The notes under the pieces are model-generated. The model made no database searches. It was given only the letters and a program-made list of their open reading frames with translations, and was not told the DNA's origin. Shown here piece by piece: positions 9,649 to 18,792 of a stretch of DNA of 64,000 nucleotides (positions are counted from its first letter, which is position 1; every line of letters begins with the position of its first letter). The position numbers and the translations under genes were made by a program. The DNA comes from Longicatena caecimuris (GTDB lineage Bacteria; Bacillota_I; Bacilli_A; Erysipelotrichales; Erysipelotrichaceae), in the NCBI RefSeq assembly GCF_004341945.1, contig NZ_SMBP01000002.1, forward strand, positions 62,001 to 126,000, in the 5' to 3' direction.

Positions 9649-9726
9649 TTAAAGTCTTTTTTGGTGTTTGTGAAATAATAGCCACGTAACAATCCCCACC
9701 CCTAATACAGCACTTAGTTTTTTCAT
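9649..9726 (-). CDS. Putative 25-aa membrane peptide
   Basis: A 25-codon ORF reads MKKLSAVLGVGIVTWLLF and then a basic tail of seven residues (HKHQKRL). It looks like one short membrane helix flanked by Lys on both sides. GAAAGGAA lies about 9 bases before the ATG, and the bidirectional terminator follows 16 bases after the stop. It is too short to be supported by length alone; ribosome site, helix pattern and terminator together make it credible. Confidence 0.5.
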   Translation of the reverse strand: MKKLSAVLGVGIVTWLLFHKHQKRL

Positions 9727-9884
9727 ATTATCACGTTCCTTTCTTGCTATCAGTATAAAGAAGGAACGATAAAAAGACCATCGAATATGCTTACAATAGT
9801 CTTACAAAATCGTTAGTTGAAAGTAAATCTTGACTTATCTTCCTGTCAATCTTAAAATATACCGTATAAAAGGAGGTTTTATCT

Positions 9885-10172
9885 ATGCAACCAAAAGGAA
9901 AAGCCATCGCATCAATGAGTGTGGGTATTGTAGCAACCTCCATCAGTGTCATAGCAATGATCCTTCCCTTTTTTTGGATGGTAGCAGGGATCTTAACAGG
10001 GGTCATCGCCGTCATTTGTGGTATTATCGCCATTGTATTAAGCAATCGCTCCTTACATAGCGGCAGAGCCGTTGCCGGTTTAGTTACCGGTATTGTGGGC
10101 TGCAGCATCGGCGGCATTGTTGTTATCTTATGCAGCGTGTTAGTTTATTTCTTTTCCTTCTCATTAATGTAG
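9885..10172 (+). CDS. DUF4190-like small membrane protein
   Basis: 95 residues with two long hydrophobic stretches (about 10-55 and 65-95), separated by a polar NRSLHSGRAVAGLVTGIVG loop. This Gly/Ser-rich pattern is typical of DUF4190 proteins of unknown function. An AAAAGGAGG ribosome site lies 8 bases before the ATG. Confidence 0.8.
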   Translation: MQPKGKAIASMSVGIVATSISVIAMILPFFWMVAGILTGVIAVICGIIAIVLSNRSLHSGRAVAGLVTGIVGCSIGGIVVILCSVLVYFFSFSLM

Positions 10173-10199
10173 ATACCGTATGTGGTATCTTTTCTTTTT
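10171..10199 (+). terminator. Terminator after the DUF4190-like gene
   Basis: AGATACC and GGTATCT flank a 6-base loop and are followed by TTTCTTTTT. The stem overlaps the stop codon. Confidence 0.7.
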
Positions 10200-10246
10200 A
10201 TCTGACATCTGTTAAAATGAGAACGCAAAAAGAAAGGAAGATCCTT

Positions 10247-11614
10247 ATGAATACACGAGTAGAACATGACTCCATGGGTGAAATAGAGGTACCTGCTGAT
10301 CGCTATTGGGGTGCGCAGACCCAGCGCAGTTATCAGAATTTCAAGATCAGCGATGAAAAAATGCCATTTGCCGTAATCTCTGCATTTGCCCATTTAAAAA
10401 TGGCAGCCGCAAAAGTTAATTTAAAAAATGGCACTTTAAATGAAGAGAAAGCCGAAATGATCTTACGTGTCTGTGATGAGATCCTAACCGGTAAACTGGA
10501 TGAACACTTTCCTTTATCCGTTTGGCAAACCGGCAGCGGCACCCAGAGCAATATGAATGTGAATGAAGTAATTGCAAATCGTGGGAATCATTTAGCTGGT
10601 AAAAAACTACTGCATCCCAATGATGATGTAAATCAATCACAAAGTTCTAATGACACCTTCCCCAGTGCCATGCATATTGCGGCAGTAACCGTATTACAAA
10701 AAGAGGTGCTTCCAGAAATCAACGAAATGATCCTTTGTATGAAACAACTAGAAAAAGAGTATCATGATATTATAAAAATAGGACGCACCCATTTGCAGGA
10801 TGCTACCCCTTTACGTTTCAGTGATGAAATCAGTGGATGGCGTGGAATGCTGGAAAACAATGTGGATATGTTGCAAAAAGCAATTGACTCCTTAGGTAAG
10901 CTTGCCATCGGAGGTACAGCGGTAGGTACAGGACTAAACGCTCCTGAACATTTCGATGAAGATGTCAGTGCCCAGCTTTCACAGCAGCTGGCAATGTCGT
11001 TTATTGCCGATCCCAATAAATTTCATGCCCTAACGGCAAAAGATGACTTAGTTTTTGCTCATGGTGCTATCAAAGCATTGGCTGCTAATTGTATGAAAAT
11101 AGCCAACGATATCCGTTGGTTGGCAAGTGGACCGCGCTGTGGCTTGGGTGAAATCCGCATTCCTGAAAATGAGCCGGGCTCCAGCATTATGCCGGGAAAA
11201 GTAAATCCTACCCAATGTGAAGCGATGACCATGTGTGCTGTTCAGGTCATGGGCAATGATGCGACGATTGGCTTTGCGGCAAGTCAAGGCAATTTTGAGT
11301 TGAATGTTTTTATGCCGGTCATCATCTATAATTTCTTGCAATCTTGTACACTGCTGTGTGATGCTTTACGTTCCTTCCGTATTCATTGTGTAGCAGGTTT
11401 ACAGCCAAATCAGGAAAAGATGGAAGCGTACCTACAACAATCTTTGATGCTCGTAACTGCCTTAAATCCTTATATCGGCTATGAGAAAGCTGCCAAAACA
11501 GCCCGTTATGCTTATGAAAACGATTTGACCTTAAAAGCAGCCTGCCTGCATTTAGGCTATCTTGATGAAGAGCAGTTTGATCGTTACGTAGACGCTAAAA
11601 AGATGGTGAAGTAG
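10247..11614 (+). CDS. fumC: Fumarate hydratase class II
   Basis: 455 residues from the ATG at 10247 (AGAAAGGAAG ribosome site); a longer open frame upstream runs through the previous terminator and is not used. The fumarase/aspartase superfamily signature GSSIMPGKVNP is present with the catalytic Ser. Other conserved blocks are TGSGTQSNMN, SQSSNDTFPSAMH and GRTHLQDATP. It interconverts fumarate and malate in the cytoplasm. A malic enzyme gene is 1.2 kb away, so both ends of a malate node are encoded here. Confidence 0.96.
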   Translation: MNTRVEHDSMGEIEVPADRYWGAQTQRSYQNFKISDEKMPFAVISAFAHLKMAAAKVNLKNGTLNEEKAEMILRVCDEILTGKLDEHFPLSVWQTGSGTQSNMNVNEVIANRGNHLAGKKLLHPNDDVNQSQSSNDTFPSAMHIAAVTVLQKEVLPEINEMILCMKQLEKEYHDIIKIGRTHLQDATPLRFSDEISGWRGMLENNVDMLQKAIDSLGKLAIGGTAVGTGLNAPEHFDEDVSAQLSQQLAMSFIADPNKFHALTAKDDLVFAHGAIKALAANCMKIANDIRWLASGPRCGLGEIRIPENEPGSSIMPGKVNPTQCEAMTMCAVQVMGNDATIGFAASQGNFELNVFMPVIIYNFLQSCTLLCDALRSFRIHCVAGLQPNQEKMEAYLQQSLMLVTALNPYIGYEKAAKTARYAYENDLTLKAACLHLGYLDEEQFDRYVDAKKMVK

Positions 11615-11647
11615 CTGACTTTGCATCTAGCATGCAATCCTACATTC

Positions 11648-12409
11648 TTATATTTTATATACCTTACAAGCTGTTTCATACAACAGCTTGTTTTTGGTTT
11701 GTTCATCCATAGCAAGAGATAACGCAAATTGTAAATGATCCAATTGATTGCATCCTGCATAATCAGAACCAAACATGATACGATTAGGATGCTTGTATAA
11801 AAATTTTTCTATTTCTTTCTTCATGCTTGGCAAGTAGATCCATTGATCAGCTAAGCTAGACATATCAAAGATCATATTTGTTGTATCTTCATAAGCCGCA
11901 AAACAATCCGCTACATCCGGATAATGGCAATGACAGCAAACAAAGGTGATGTCAGGATGCTGTTTTACTGCCATTTGTGTACTGGCTAAGCAAGCGTAAG
12001 GTGAGGTATGTCCTTCACTGTGATAAAGGATAGGTACTTGATAAGTTCTTGCTAAATCATAAACCGGTAATAATCGTTCATCATACAGATAAAACTGCTC
12101 ATGTCCGCAAAATAATTTTATGCCAACGACACGTTTCTCCTGTAAATATTTTTCTAAGAGTCTTAGTTGTTTTTCATAGGTAAAGAAAGGACTAATGCCT
12201 CCAACAATCGCAATATGTTCATCATGGGCAAACAATTCTACACATTCCTGTAAGGAGCCTATCGTGCTTTCTAAAGAAGAATCGCTGATAACGATACCTT
12301 TCGTAATCTGATTGGTTTGCATTTCTTTTAATAGAGTACTTCTTTTATCCGCAAAAGACTTACAATCATAAGGCAAATGCATATGCGCATCTAAGATGTT
12401 TCGTTTCAT
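11648..12409 (-). CDS. Amidohydrolase-family (TIM-barrel) metal-dependent hydrolase
   Basis: 253 residues. The metal site pattern is visible: DAHMH near the N-terminus, a Lys at GIKLF, His residues in VCCHCHYPDVA and a late Asp in FGSDY. This fits amidohydrolase-2/TatD-like enzymes. The substrate is unknown. The gene converges on fumC, and its last codons contain the fumC terminator. Confidence 0.85.
   Translation of the reverse strand: MKRNILDAHMHLPYDCKSFADKRSTLLKEMQTNQITKGIVISDSSLESTIGSLQECVELFAHDEHIAIVGGISPFFTYEKQLRLLEKYLQEKRVVGIKLFCGHEQFYLYDERLLPVYDLARTYQVPILYHSEGHTSPYACLASTQMAVKQHPDITFVCCHCHYPDVADCFAAYEDTTNMIFDMSSLADQWIYLPSMKKEIEKFLYKHPNRIMFGSDYAGCNQLDHLQFALSLAMDEQTKNKLLYETACKVYKI
11666..11695 (+). 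terminator. fumC terminator inside the opposing gene's coding sequence
   Basis: ACAAGCTGTT pairs with AACAGCTTGT, followed by TTTTT on the plus strand. The element lies 52 bases after the fumC stop and within the last 16 codons of the convergent amidohydrolase gene. Confidence 0.75.
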
Positions 12410-12523
12410 TTTCTATATCACCGATTCCCTTCTTAAAAAACATATTATTTATAAGTATAACACAGTTTTTATCATTGGCCTTTTATCCTTTATCATCATT
12501 TGTATGCAGTTTATCTAATTGTC

Positions 12524-12617
12524 TTTGCGTTATCCTCATATGCAATAGCTATTCTAGAAAAAATGCTAATGTTCGAGGCATGACTGATTTGCGTTATCCT
12601 CATATACAATAGCTATT
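12524..12617. repeat. Two 30-bp direct repeats separated by 34 bp
   Basis: Copies at 12524-12553 and 12588-12617 differ at one base (CATATGCAAT versus CATATACAAT). They start TTTGCGTTATCC and end AATAGCTATT. Homology stops sharply at both edges. The 30/34 spacing is that of a two-repeat CRISPR, but no cas genes with such repeats are present. The rest of the 377-bp gap holds only the malic enzyme terminator and the amidohydrolase promoter region. Confidence 0.7.
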
Positions 12618-12671
12618 AGCACTTTAGCACTCATTTGAAACTGCAATACCATGATAACGCTGCATTATCAA

Positions 12672-12724
12672 AAAACCGGTTTGCTTATCACAGTTACATA
12701 AACTGTGTCTGGCAAATCGGTTTT
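12672..12724 (-). terminator. Nested hairpin terminator of the malic enzyme gene
   Basis: Outer stem AAAACCGGTTTGC / GCAAATCGGTTTT contains an inner stem CACAGTT / AACTGTG. On the minus strand it ends in a T-run. Confidence 0.75.
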
Positions 12725-12786
12725 CTTATGCATCAGCATCCATATTCTATAAATAGCATTTTATGCTTATTTGTGTCACCTATATT

Positions 12787-13953
12787 TTATTTACGGGCTA
12801 CTCCACTTTCGCGAGCTGCCTGCATTACTGCTTCGGCTACAGCATCAGCCACACGTTTATCCAAGGCACTAGGAATGATATACTCCTTATTTAATTCTTC
12901 TTCCTGAATCAGGGAGGCTATGCCATAAGCAGCAGCTATCTTCATCTCTTCATTAATATCACTCGCCTGTACAGCTAAAGCTCCTTTAAAGATTCCTGGG
13001 AATGCCAATACATTGTTGATCTGATTTGGAAAATCACTGCGACCGGTACCTACCACAGCTGCCCCGGCTGCCAAAGCTTCATCAGGCATGATTTCAGGAA
13101 TTGGATTCGCCATAGGGAAAACAACAGCACCTGCTTTCATAGAACGTACCATTTCCTGGGAAACAATATGTGGGGCACTTACCCCAATAAAAACATCGGC
13201 ATCTTTCATAGCATCTGCTAGTGTTCCCTGTCGCTCACACTTGGTGATAGCCAAGATTCTCTGTTGGCCGCTAGTTAATGCACTGTGGATGTTTAAAATA
13301 CCTGCTTTATCTACCAATAACACTTCACCAAAGTGCATATCTAACAATAGTTTCGCAATGGCACAACCGGCACTACCGGCGCCATTGATAACGATACGTA
13401 CACTGCCCATGGGCTTGTTTACGACCTTTAACGCATTTAACAGTGCGCTGGCTACAACAATGGCTGTACCATGCTGATCATCATGAAAGACAGGAATATC
13501 ACACACTTCCTTTAAACGTTTCTCTATTTCAAAACAACGCGGTGCAGCGATATCTTCTAGGTTAATACCGCCAAAGCTACCTGCTAATAAAGCAATTGTA
13601 TTTACAATTTCCTCAGTATCTTTACTGCGGATACACAATGGTATCGCATTTACTCCGCCAAATTCTTTAAACAAGACACACTTACCTTCCATGACCGGCA
13701 TACCGGCTTCCGGACCAATATCACCTAAGCCAAGCACAGCAGTTCCATCGGTAATAACTGCTACTGTATTCCCTCTACCGGTTAAGGTATAGCTTTTCTG
13801 TGGATCCTTTTGAATTTCCAAACAAGGTGCTGCAACACCGGGCGTATAGGTCAGTGACAAATCATCACGATTTGTTATTTGCATTTTCGGCTGAATATCT
13901 AGCTTTCCCTGCCATTGTGCATGCAGGCGTAAAGATTCTTTTGCATAATCCAT
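12787..13953 (-). CDS. NAD(P)-dependent malic enzyme, decarboxylating
   Basis: 388 residues, the length of the short bacterial malic enzymes (YtsJ/MaeB-N type). Conserved blocks are SLTYTPGVAAP, GDIGPEAGMPVMEGK, FHDDQHGTAIV (metal-binding Asp) and the dinucleotide fold INGAGSAGCAIA. It converts malate to pyruvate and CO2. NAD versus NADP preference cannot be judged by eye. With fumC close by, it may run in either direction of the malate-pyruvate node. Confidence 0.94.
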   Translation of the reverse strand: MDYAKESLRLHAQWQGKLDIQPKMQITNRDDLSLTYTPGVAAPCLEIQKDPQKSYTLTGRGNTVAVITDGTAVLGLGDIGPEAGMPVMEGKCVLFKEFGGVNAIPLCIRSKDTEEIVNTIALLAGSFGGINLEDIAAPRCFEIEKRLKEVCDIPVFHDDQHGTAIVVASALLNALKVVNKPMGSVRIVINGAGSAGCAIAKLLLDMHFGEVLLVDKAGILNIHSALTSGQQRILAITKCERQGTLADAMKDADVFIGVSAPHIVSQEMVRSMKAGAVVFPMANPIPEIMPDEALAAGAAVVGTGRSDFPNQINNVLAFPGIFKGALAVQASDINEEMKIAAAYGIASLIQEEELNKEYIIPSALDKRVADAVAEAVMQAARESGVARK

Positions 13954-14164
13954 AAAGTGATCACCTTTCTCTTTCGTTTTCTATTTTAGCATAAAGTATT
14001 ATCATATATATACAATATTTTTTTGTTTTATAATCTTACCAATTTACCTACAAGTTCACAAATAAATTAATTCCTACTTGTAGCGTTCATTTCACCATCT
14101 AATTTTATAAATCATTCATAATCCTCTTGAATACAACCACACTAGGAAAAAAGGAGGATGTCTT

Positions 14165-15010
14165 ATGAAGCAAGCACAAGTTTTGTATCAAAACCGTATA
14201 CAAAATGAATCTAGTTTACTGACGTTTGATGTTTTGGCAGATTTACATATCACTTTACCATGGCGCAACCTTCATTTAGAAACGGCATTGGAAGATATTT
14301 GGCAGCGTGATGTGAAACATGTCGCCATCGTCGGTGATTTTACAAATAACGGTTATGCTTTTCAGTGGAAAAATGTCCTTTCACAGCTACAGGAATTTCC
14401 TTTTCAATATGCGATTGCTTTGGGTAATCATGATATTTACAATATACAACACCGCGGTATTCATATTCATCCTTTATATCGTTCTATGATTCTACGCCAT
14501 CATAAACATGTATATTATGATGAACATTGGAATGGGATTCATATCTATGTTTTAAATCCCCAGCTTGCCACAAAGCAGCATGGCATCTTATTTCAAGATC
14601 AATTAACATGGTTAAGGCAAAAACTAAAACAGGATGACCCAACAAAACCCATTTTACTCTTTTGTCATCATCCTCTTTCAGACCTTTACGTAAACAGTGA
14701 CAGTCAAAAACAAAAAGAAGAGTTAAAAATGATCTTACACAAGTATCCCAACATTTGTTATTTCAGTGGGCATTTGCATAACGATGCAGCATTATGTGAA
14801 AAAACATATGCTCATTGTTTTTTCATTGATGTTCCGGCGTTTCAACATGTTGAAACAGGTGCAAAACAAAAAGGCTGCGGTTATGAAGTGCAGCTTTTCC
14901 ATGACTTCTTATCCATTCGTACCAGAGATTATTTAAACCATGTATGGATGGCATCACAGCATTATATTCTTGCTCTCAACAACCACCGTGTTTATGTGAT
15001 GGACGAATAG
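14165..15010 (+). CDS. Calcineurin-like metallophosphoesterase
   Basis: 281 residues. The five dimetal motifs are present: DxH as DLH (FDVLADLHI), GDFTNNG, GNHD, CHHP and GHLH. No signal peptide. The substrate is unknown; proteins of this type hydrolyse phosphomonoesters or diesters including nucleotides. Strong AAAAGGAGG ribosome site. The 3' end overlaps the convergent 77-aa gene by 35 bases. Confidence 0.88.
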   Translation: MKQAQVLYQNRIQNESSLLTFDVLADLHITLPWRNLHLETALEDIWQRDVKHVAIVGDFTNNGYAFQWKNVLSQLQEFPFQYAIALGNHDIYNIQHRGIHIHPLYRSMILRHHKHVYYDEHWNGIHIYVLNPQLATKQHGILFQDQLTWLRQKLKQDDPTKPILLFCHHPLSDLYVNSDSQKQKEELKMILHKYPNICYFSGHLHNDAALCEKTYAHCFFIDVPAFQHVETGAKQKGCGYEVQLFHDFLSIRTRDYLNHVWMASQHYILALNNHRVYVMDE

Positions 15011-15209
15011 GCTCCTTACTTGCCAATTGTGCAATAAAGATGAGTACGAAGGCAAATAATAAAGAAATAAAACCAAAGATAAATGTTAAAAGAATGAATA
15101 GTAATGGCAATAAAAATAAATAACGTTTGCGTTGCTTCGCCCAAAGATACTGTACATAGGCGCATAGAATGACAATTGCTCCTATACATATCAGGAATAG
15201 ATAGCTCAT
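14976..15209 (-). CDS. Small two-helix membrane protein (77 aa)
   Basis: Two hydrophobic segments (LFLICIGAIVILCAYVQYLW and FLLPLLFILLTFIFGFISLL) flank a basic AKQRKRY turn. AAGGGGGAA lies 8 bases before the ATG. The tail KEPIRPSHKHGGC is polar. Function unknown. It overlaps the end of the phosphoesterase gene tail to tail. Confidence 0.7.
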   Translation of the reverse strand: MSYLFLICIGAIVILCAYVQYLWAKQRKRYLFLLPLLFILLTFIFGFISLLFAFVLIFIAQLASKEPIRPSHKHGGC

Positions 15210-15255
15210 CGTAATTCCCCCTTCTTGCTAGTACAGTATATGAAGAATTCACAAT

Positions 15256-15279
15256 GGAAAACACAAAAAAAGTGTTTCC
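15256..15279 (-). terminator. Weak hairpin after the DUF1836 gene
   Basis: GGAAAACAC and GTGTTTCC with an A-rich loop, 45 bases past the gene stop. There is no clear T-run. Confidence 0.3.
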
Positions 15280-15323
15280 CCATCATCTCTCTTATACAGA
15301 AAGATTGCTCTGGTTATCACACT

Positions 15324-15860
15324 TTATTTATCATCGACAGGATGTTCATTCACTTTTAGTAAACGTTCCTGCAGCGTTTCTCTGACATAAGCCGTATACG
15401 CTATGGATTGTATCGTATTGCGAATCAAATCTACGATAGCACTTCCTTCATCATCACTTGGAATATGCCGCACCTTTTTATGCGAAAAAATACAGGTCAG
15501 ACAGCATTCTAATTCAGCACAAAAATAATCGTATGCTTGATCCTGTGGATATTTTTCAACCTGTACACTGATCAGATTACTGATTTCCTCCATGGAATAC
15601 ACTGTCTTTAAGATACACACAACAAATAAATAAGCTACATGGCGTTTCATATAACGCTTTTTTATTGGTGCATTGACAATGCCATGTTTGACATAGTTAT
15701 TGATCATCGTACTTGTAATGGGTTTCCCTTGATGTGGCTGGGTAAACAGCTGCAAGGAGGAGTTTAAAAGGGTTACAACTTGATCCATATATAAATCCAT
15801 ATCCGGCAGCTCTTGCCATCGCGGACAATGAAAACCTAAAAATCCCTGTTCATCTTTCAT
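15324..15860 (-). CDS. DUF1836 domain protein
   Basis: 178 residues matching the DUF1836 pattern: ITSTMINNYVKHGIV followed by KKRYMKRHVAYLFVVCILK and YSMEEISNLI. The first part looks like a MerR-type winged helix, so DNA binding is plausible. The family has no established function. Single gene with no clear partner. Confidence 0.82.
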   Translation of the reverse strand: MKDEQGFLGFHCPRWQELPDMDLYMDQVVTLLNSSLQLFTQPHQGKPITSTMINNYVKHGIVNAPIKKRYMKRHVAYLFVVCILKTVYSMEEISNLISVQVEKYPQDQAYDYFCAELECCLTCIFSHKKVRHIPSDDEGSAIVDLIRNTIQSIAYTAYVRETLQERLLKVNEHPVDDK

Positions 15861-16075
15861 CTTATCACCATCTCTATATTAACATTGTCAAAATAAATTG
15901 TCAATTGATATAAATAGCTAAAACATCTGTACTTTAAAACTAAATGAAGCCTTTATGAAAGATGCATCATCCCATATATAATAAACACTTACATCCTGAA
16001 TTTCAACAGCTGTTTCTTTCCTATAAAAGCTGCTTTTTCCTTTGCCCTTCTCGCTTTATAGCATCTTTATGTTTT

Positions 16076-16093
16076 CTTAACATCCTTTTTAAG
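16076..16093 (+). promoter_or_regulatory. Inverted repeat upstream of the K+ uptake operon
   Basis: CTTAA and TTAAG form a short dyad about 65 bases before the first trkA start, in a stretch with repeated CATCTTTAT / CATCCTTTT words. It could be an operator for the KdpE-like regulator encoded downstream, but this is only positional. Confidence 0.25.
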
Positions 16094-16157
16094 AACTTCA
16101 TGCCATCTTTATATCCCATCTGCTAAGATGATGGCAAAGAAAGTGAAGGTATTGTAT

Positions 16158-16604
16158 ATGAAATTTATAAAACACCATGGATACACGTCCATTCTGATTG
16201 CCGGCTGTGGCCGTTTAGGCTCTTGTATGGCTTCCAGTTTAAGTCAAGAAGGCTTTGATGTAACCGTGATTGATAAAGATGAAAAAGCATTTCGCCGTTT
16301 AAGAGAAACGTTTAGCGGCTTTCAGGTTATCGGCGATGCGAGTGATCTTGACATGCTGCGAAGCTGTGGCATAGCTAATGCAGATATCGTCGTTGTTGCT
16401 ACTGATAGTGATAATGTCAACTGTATGATTGCTCAAATTGCCAACATGATCTTCCATATCCAACAAGTATATATTCGCTTAAATGATCCGGATAAGGAAG
16501 AATTGTTAAAGGATACAAATATTCAGGCAATTTATCCGGCAAAATTAAGTATGCAGGAATTTATCAGAATCAGTCATATTCAATTAAAGGAGATGTATGC
16601 ATAA
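16158..16604 (+). CDS. TrkA-type K+ channel regulatory protein, N-domain only
   Basis: 148 residues from the ATG at 16158 (GAAGG 8 bases upstream); two ATGs 30 and 27 bases earlier lack a site. A Rossmann RCK-N domain is seen: ILIAGCGRLGSCMAS, an acidic end of strand 2 (VIDKDE) and VIGDASD. The usual C-terminal RCK-C domain is absent. First gene of a five-gene operon with a second TrkA, TrkH and a two-component pair. It should bind NAD(H) or ATP and gate TrkH. Confidence 0.88.
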   Translation: MKFIKHHGYTSILIAGCGRLGSCMASSLSQEGFDVTVIDKDEKAFRRLRETFSGFQVIGDASDLDMLRSCGIANADIVVVATDSDNVNCMIAQIANMIFHIQQVYIRLNDPDKEELLKDTNIQAIYPAKLSMQEFIRISHIQLKEMYA

Positions 16605-17276
16605 ATGAAAATCGTAGTAGCCGGAGGTCGCAATAAAGCAGACTTCCTGATTGGTTCACTTTTAGAAAAGCAAAATGAAGTCATCGTCATCAATGATGAA
16701 GAAAGCTATTGTGCTTATTTATCTGAGAAATATAACATTCCCATCATCACCGGTAATCCTTGTAAACGTTATATCTTAGAGGAAGCAGATATTGAGGATG
16801 CTGATATTTTAATTGCGCTTCGTCCCAGTGATGCAGACAATTTGACCATCTGTCAATATGCCAAAAAAAGTTTCCATGTGAAAAAAGTTGTGGCAACCAT
16901 TGCCAATCCGAAAAATGTAAAGGTATTTCGATCACTTGGTGTCAATACCACGATATCTGCTACCTATACGATATCGAAAATCATCGAACAAGCGAGTACG
17001 ATTGAAAATCTTGTGAATTCGCTTACGCTAGCACATGAAAATATCGTCATGAGTGAATTGTTGCTAACAAAAGACTGTAAGGTTATTCATCATAAGATCA
17101 AAGATCTACACAATATGCCAGCCAATGCCATCATCTGCTGCATCTTACGTAAACTACAGATGATCGTGCCCAATGGAGATACCGAATTATTAGAACAGGA
17201 TAAGCTGCTTATCCTAAGTGATTCCCAAACGCAAGACAGCGTATTATCCATCTTTTCTCAAGGAGTTTCTTTATGA
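16605..17276 (+). CDS. TrkA-type K+ uptake regulator with RCK-N and RCK-C
   Basis: 223 residues that begin directly after the previous stop. Residues 1-130 form the Rossmann RCK-N domain (VVAGGRNKADFLIGSLL; the last Gly of the GxGxxG pattern is unusual), and 140-223 an RCK-C domain (DKLLILSDSQ near the end). The 3' end overlaps trkH by 4 bases (ATGA), implying translational coupling. Two different TrkA polypeptides in one operon suggest a mixed ring under TrkH, as with SapL/TrkA pairs. Confidence 0.88.
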   Translation: MKIVVAGGRNKADFLIGSLLEKQNEVIVINDEESYCAYLSEKYNIPIITGNPCKRYILEEADIEDADILIALRPSDADNLTICQYAKKSFHVKKVVATIANPKNVKVFRSLGVNTTISATYTISKIIEQASTIENLVNSLTLAHENIVMSELLLTKDCKVIHHKIKDLHNMPANAIICCILRKLQMIVPNGDTELLEQDKLLILSDSQTQDSVLSIFSQGVSL

Positions 17277-18772
17277 ATATTACTACGATACAACCACAGC
17301 CTATCCAAGGCTATCGTTTAATTCTAGGTTATTTAGGTATGCTATGCATGTTGATTGGTGGCATTACCCTGTTACCGTTGCTTACGTTATTCTTTTATCC
17401 GCAAGATGGAAAAGAAGCAATCTATTTTCTGTTACCGGGTATGATCGCTATCTTGGTCGGTTTTCTTTTCTATCAACTGATTCGTGGCAAGGAAAAAGGC
17501 AGATTAGCCCGCAATCAGGATGCTGTCATTGTTGTTTCTTGTTGGCTGCTTGCCATTGTAATTACCGCATTCCCTTTCATGTTAAGCGGTCATTATGATT
17601 TTACCAGAGCGGTCTTTGAAACGACCAGCGGCTGGAGCACTACCGGGTTAAGCGTTGTCGATGTAACGCATACCTCACATTTATTTCTCATGCATCGCAG
17701 TACCATCCTTTTCTTTGGTGGTGTAGGGTTGGTAGTAATCATGCTTTCAGTATTAAGTGATACATATGGTATGCGTCTTTATAATGCGGAAGGTCATAGT
17801 GATCGTCTATTGCCGAATGTCATAAAAAGTGCTCGCATCATTCTCATCATCTATTTTTGTTATATCAGTGCCGGTGTGGTATTATACGTTATCTGCGGCA
17901 TGCCAATCTTTGATGCCATCATCCATTCCATTGGTGCTTTATCTACCGGTGGTTTCTCGAATCAAGCCGATAGTATTGCACATTATCACAGCATTTCGAT
18001 TGAGATTATTACGATGGTCTTAATGATTTTAGGAAACATTAATTTTCTTGCCCATTTATTTCTATTACGAGGAAAATTTCGTAATTTCTTTTATTACTGT
18101 GAGATTCGCTTTCAATTTATTCTCATTGCCTTTGCTATTCCAATTATTGCTTTCCTTTTGGTTAATAACTTACAATATCGATTTGGAGATAGCTTCCGTT
18201 TGGCAGCCTTTCAAGTCATCTCTGCTTTGACAACAACCGGCTTTCAAACCATGTCTTCCTTTCAGGGATTGCCTGCCTCTTTCATGCTTATTATGATCAT
18301 CTTACAGCTGATTGGTGGAGGTATCGGTTCTACGGCGGGAGGTATCAAGCAATATCGTGTTTATGTCATGGTAAAACATGTCATATGGCATCTTCGCTCG
18401 CTGTTTCATTCCCAAAAAATGCTTTACACCCATAAGATTTATAAGGTTGAACGTAAAGAAAAAATTGAATCCGCAGAAATCTTATCCTGTTCTACCTATA
18501 TCTTTATGTATCTGGTTATTTTTCTCTTAGGAAGTTTGCTGTTGAGCCTTTTTGGCTTTTCTTTACAAGACGCCATGTTTGAATTTTCCAGTGCCCTTAG
18601 TACGGTCGGCTTATCCACCGGCATCATGAATTATCATGCTGCTGATGCCATCTTATGGATTGGAACCTTTGGGATGTTTGTGGGAAGATTAGAGATTTAT
18701 GTTGTCATCATGGCCCTTTTACGACTGCGTAAAGATGGACATCACTATCTGCATACACTGAAAAAAGCTTAG
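17273..18772 (+). CDS. TrkH/KtrB-type K+ transporter membrane subunit
   Basis: 499 residues with four M1-P-M2 repeats. The four selectivity-filter segments are visible: TSGWSTTGLSV, LSTGGFSNQ, LTTTGFQTM and LSTVGLSTG. A loop with GGGIGSTAGGIK follows the third filter, as in TrkH. It takes up K+ with the two TrkA proteins encoded just upstream. The fourth filter has VGLS where the others have TG/GG, a common variation. Confidence 0.94.
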   Translation: MNITTIQPQPIQGYRLILGYLGMLCMLIGGITLLPLLTLFFYPQDGKEAIYFLLPGMIAILVGFLFYQLIRGKEKGRLARNQDAVIVVSCWLLAIVITAFPFMLSGHYDFTRAVFETTSGWSTTGLSVVDVTHTSHLFLMHRSTILFFGGVGLVVIMLSVLSDTYGMRLYNAEGHSDRLLPNVIKSARIILIIYFCYISAGVVLYVICGMPIFDAIIHSIGALSTGGFSNQADSIAHYHSISIEIITMVLMILGNINFLAHLFLLRGKFRNFFYYCEIRFQFILIAFAIPIIAFLLVNNLQYRFGDSFRLAAFQVISALTTTGFQTMSSFQGLPASFMLIMIILQLIGGGIGSTAGGIKQYRVYVMVKHVIWHLRSLFHSQKMLYTHKIYKVERKEKIESAEILSCSTYIFMYLVIFLLGSLLLSLFGFSLQDAMFEFSSALSTVGLSTGIMNYHAADAILWIGTFGMFVGRLEIYVVIMALLRLRKDGHHYLHTLKKA

Positions 18773-18792
18773 AAATCTGTTATAATGAGGTC

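Noticed and set aside
16008-16127. Possible riboswitch (c-di-AMP or other) before the trk operon
   Set aside because: Several short hairpins are seen, but none of the conserved words of known riboswitch classes could be matched by eye.
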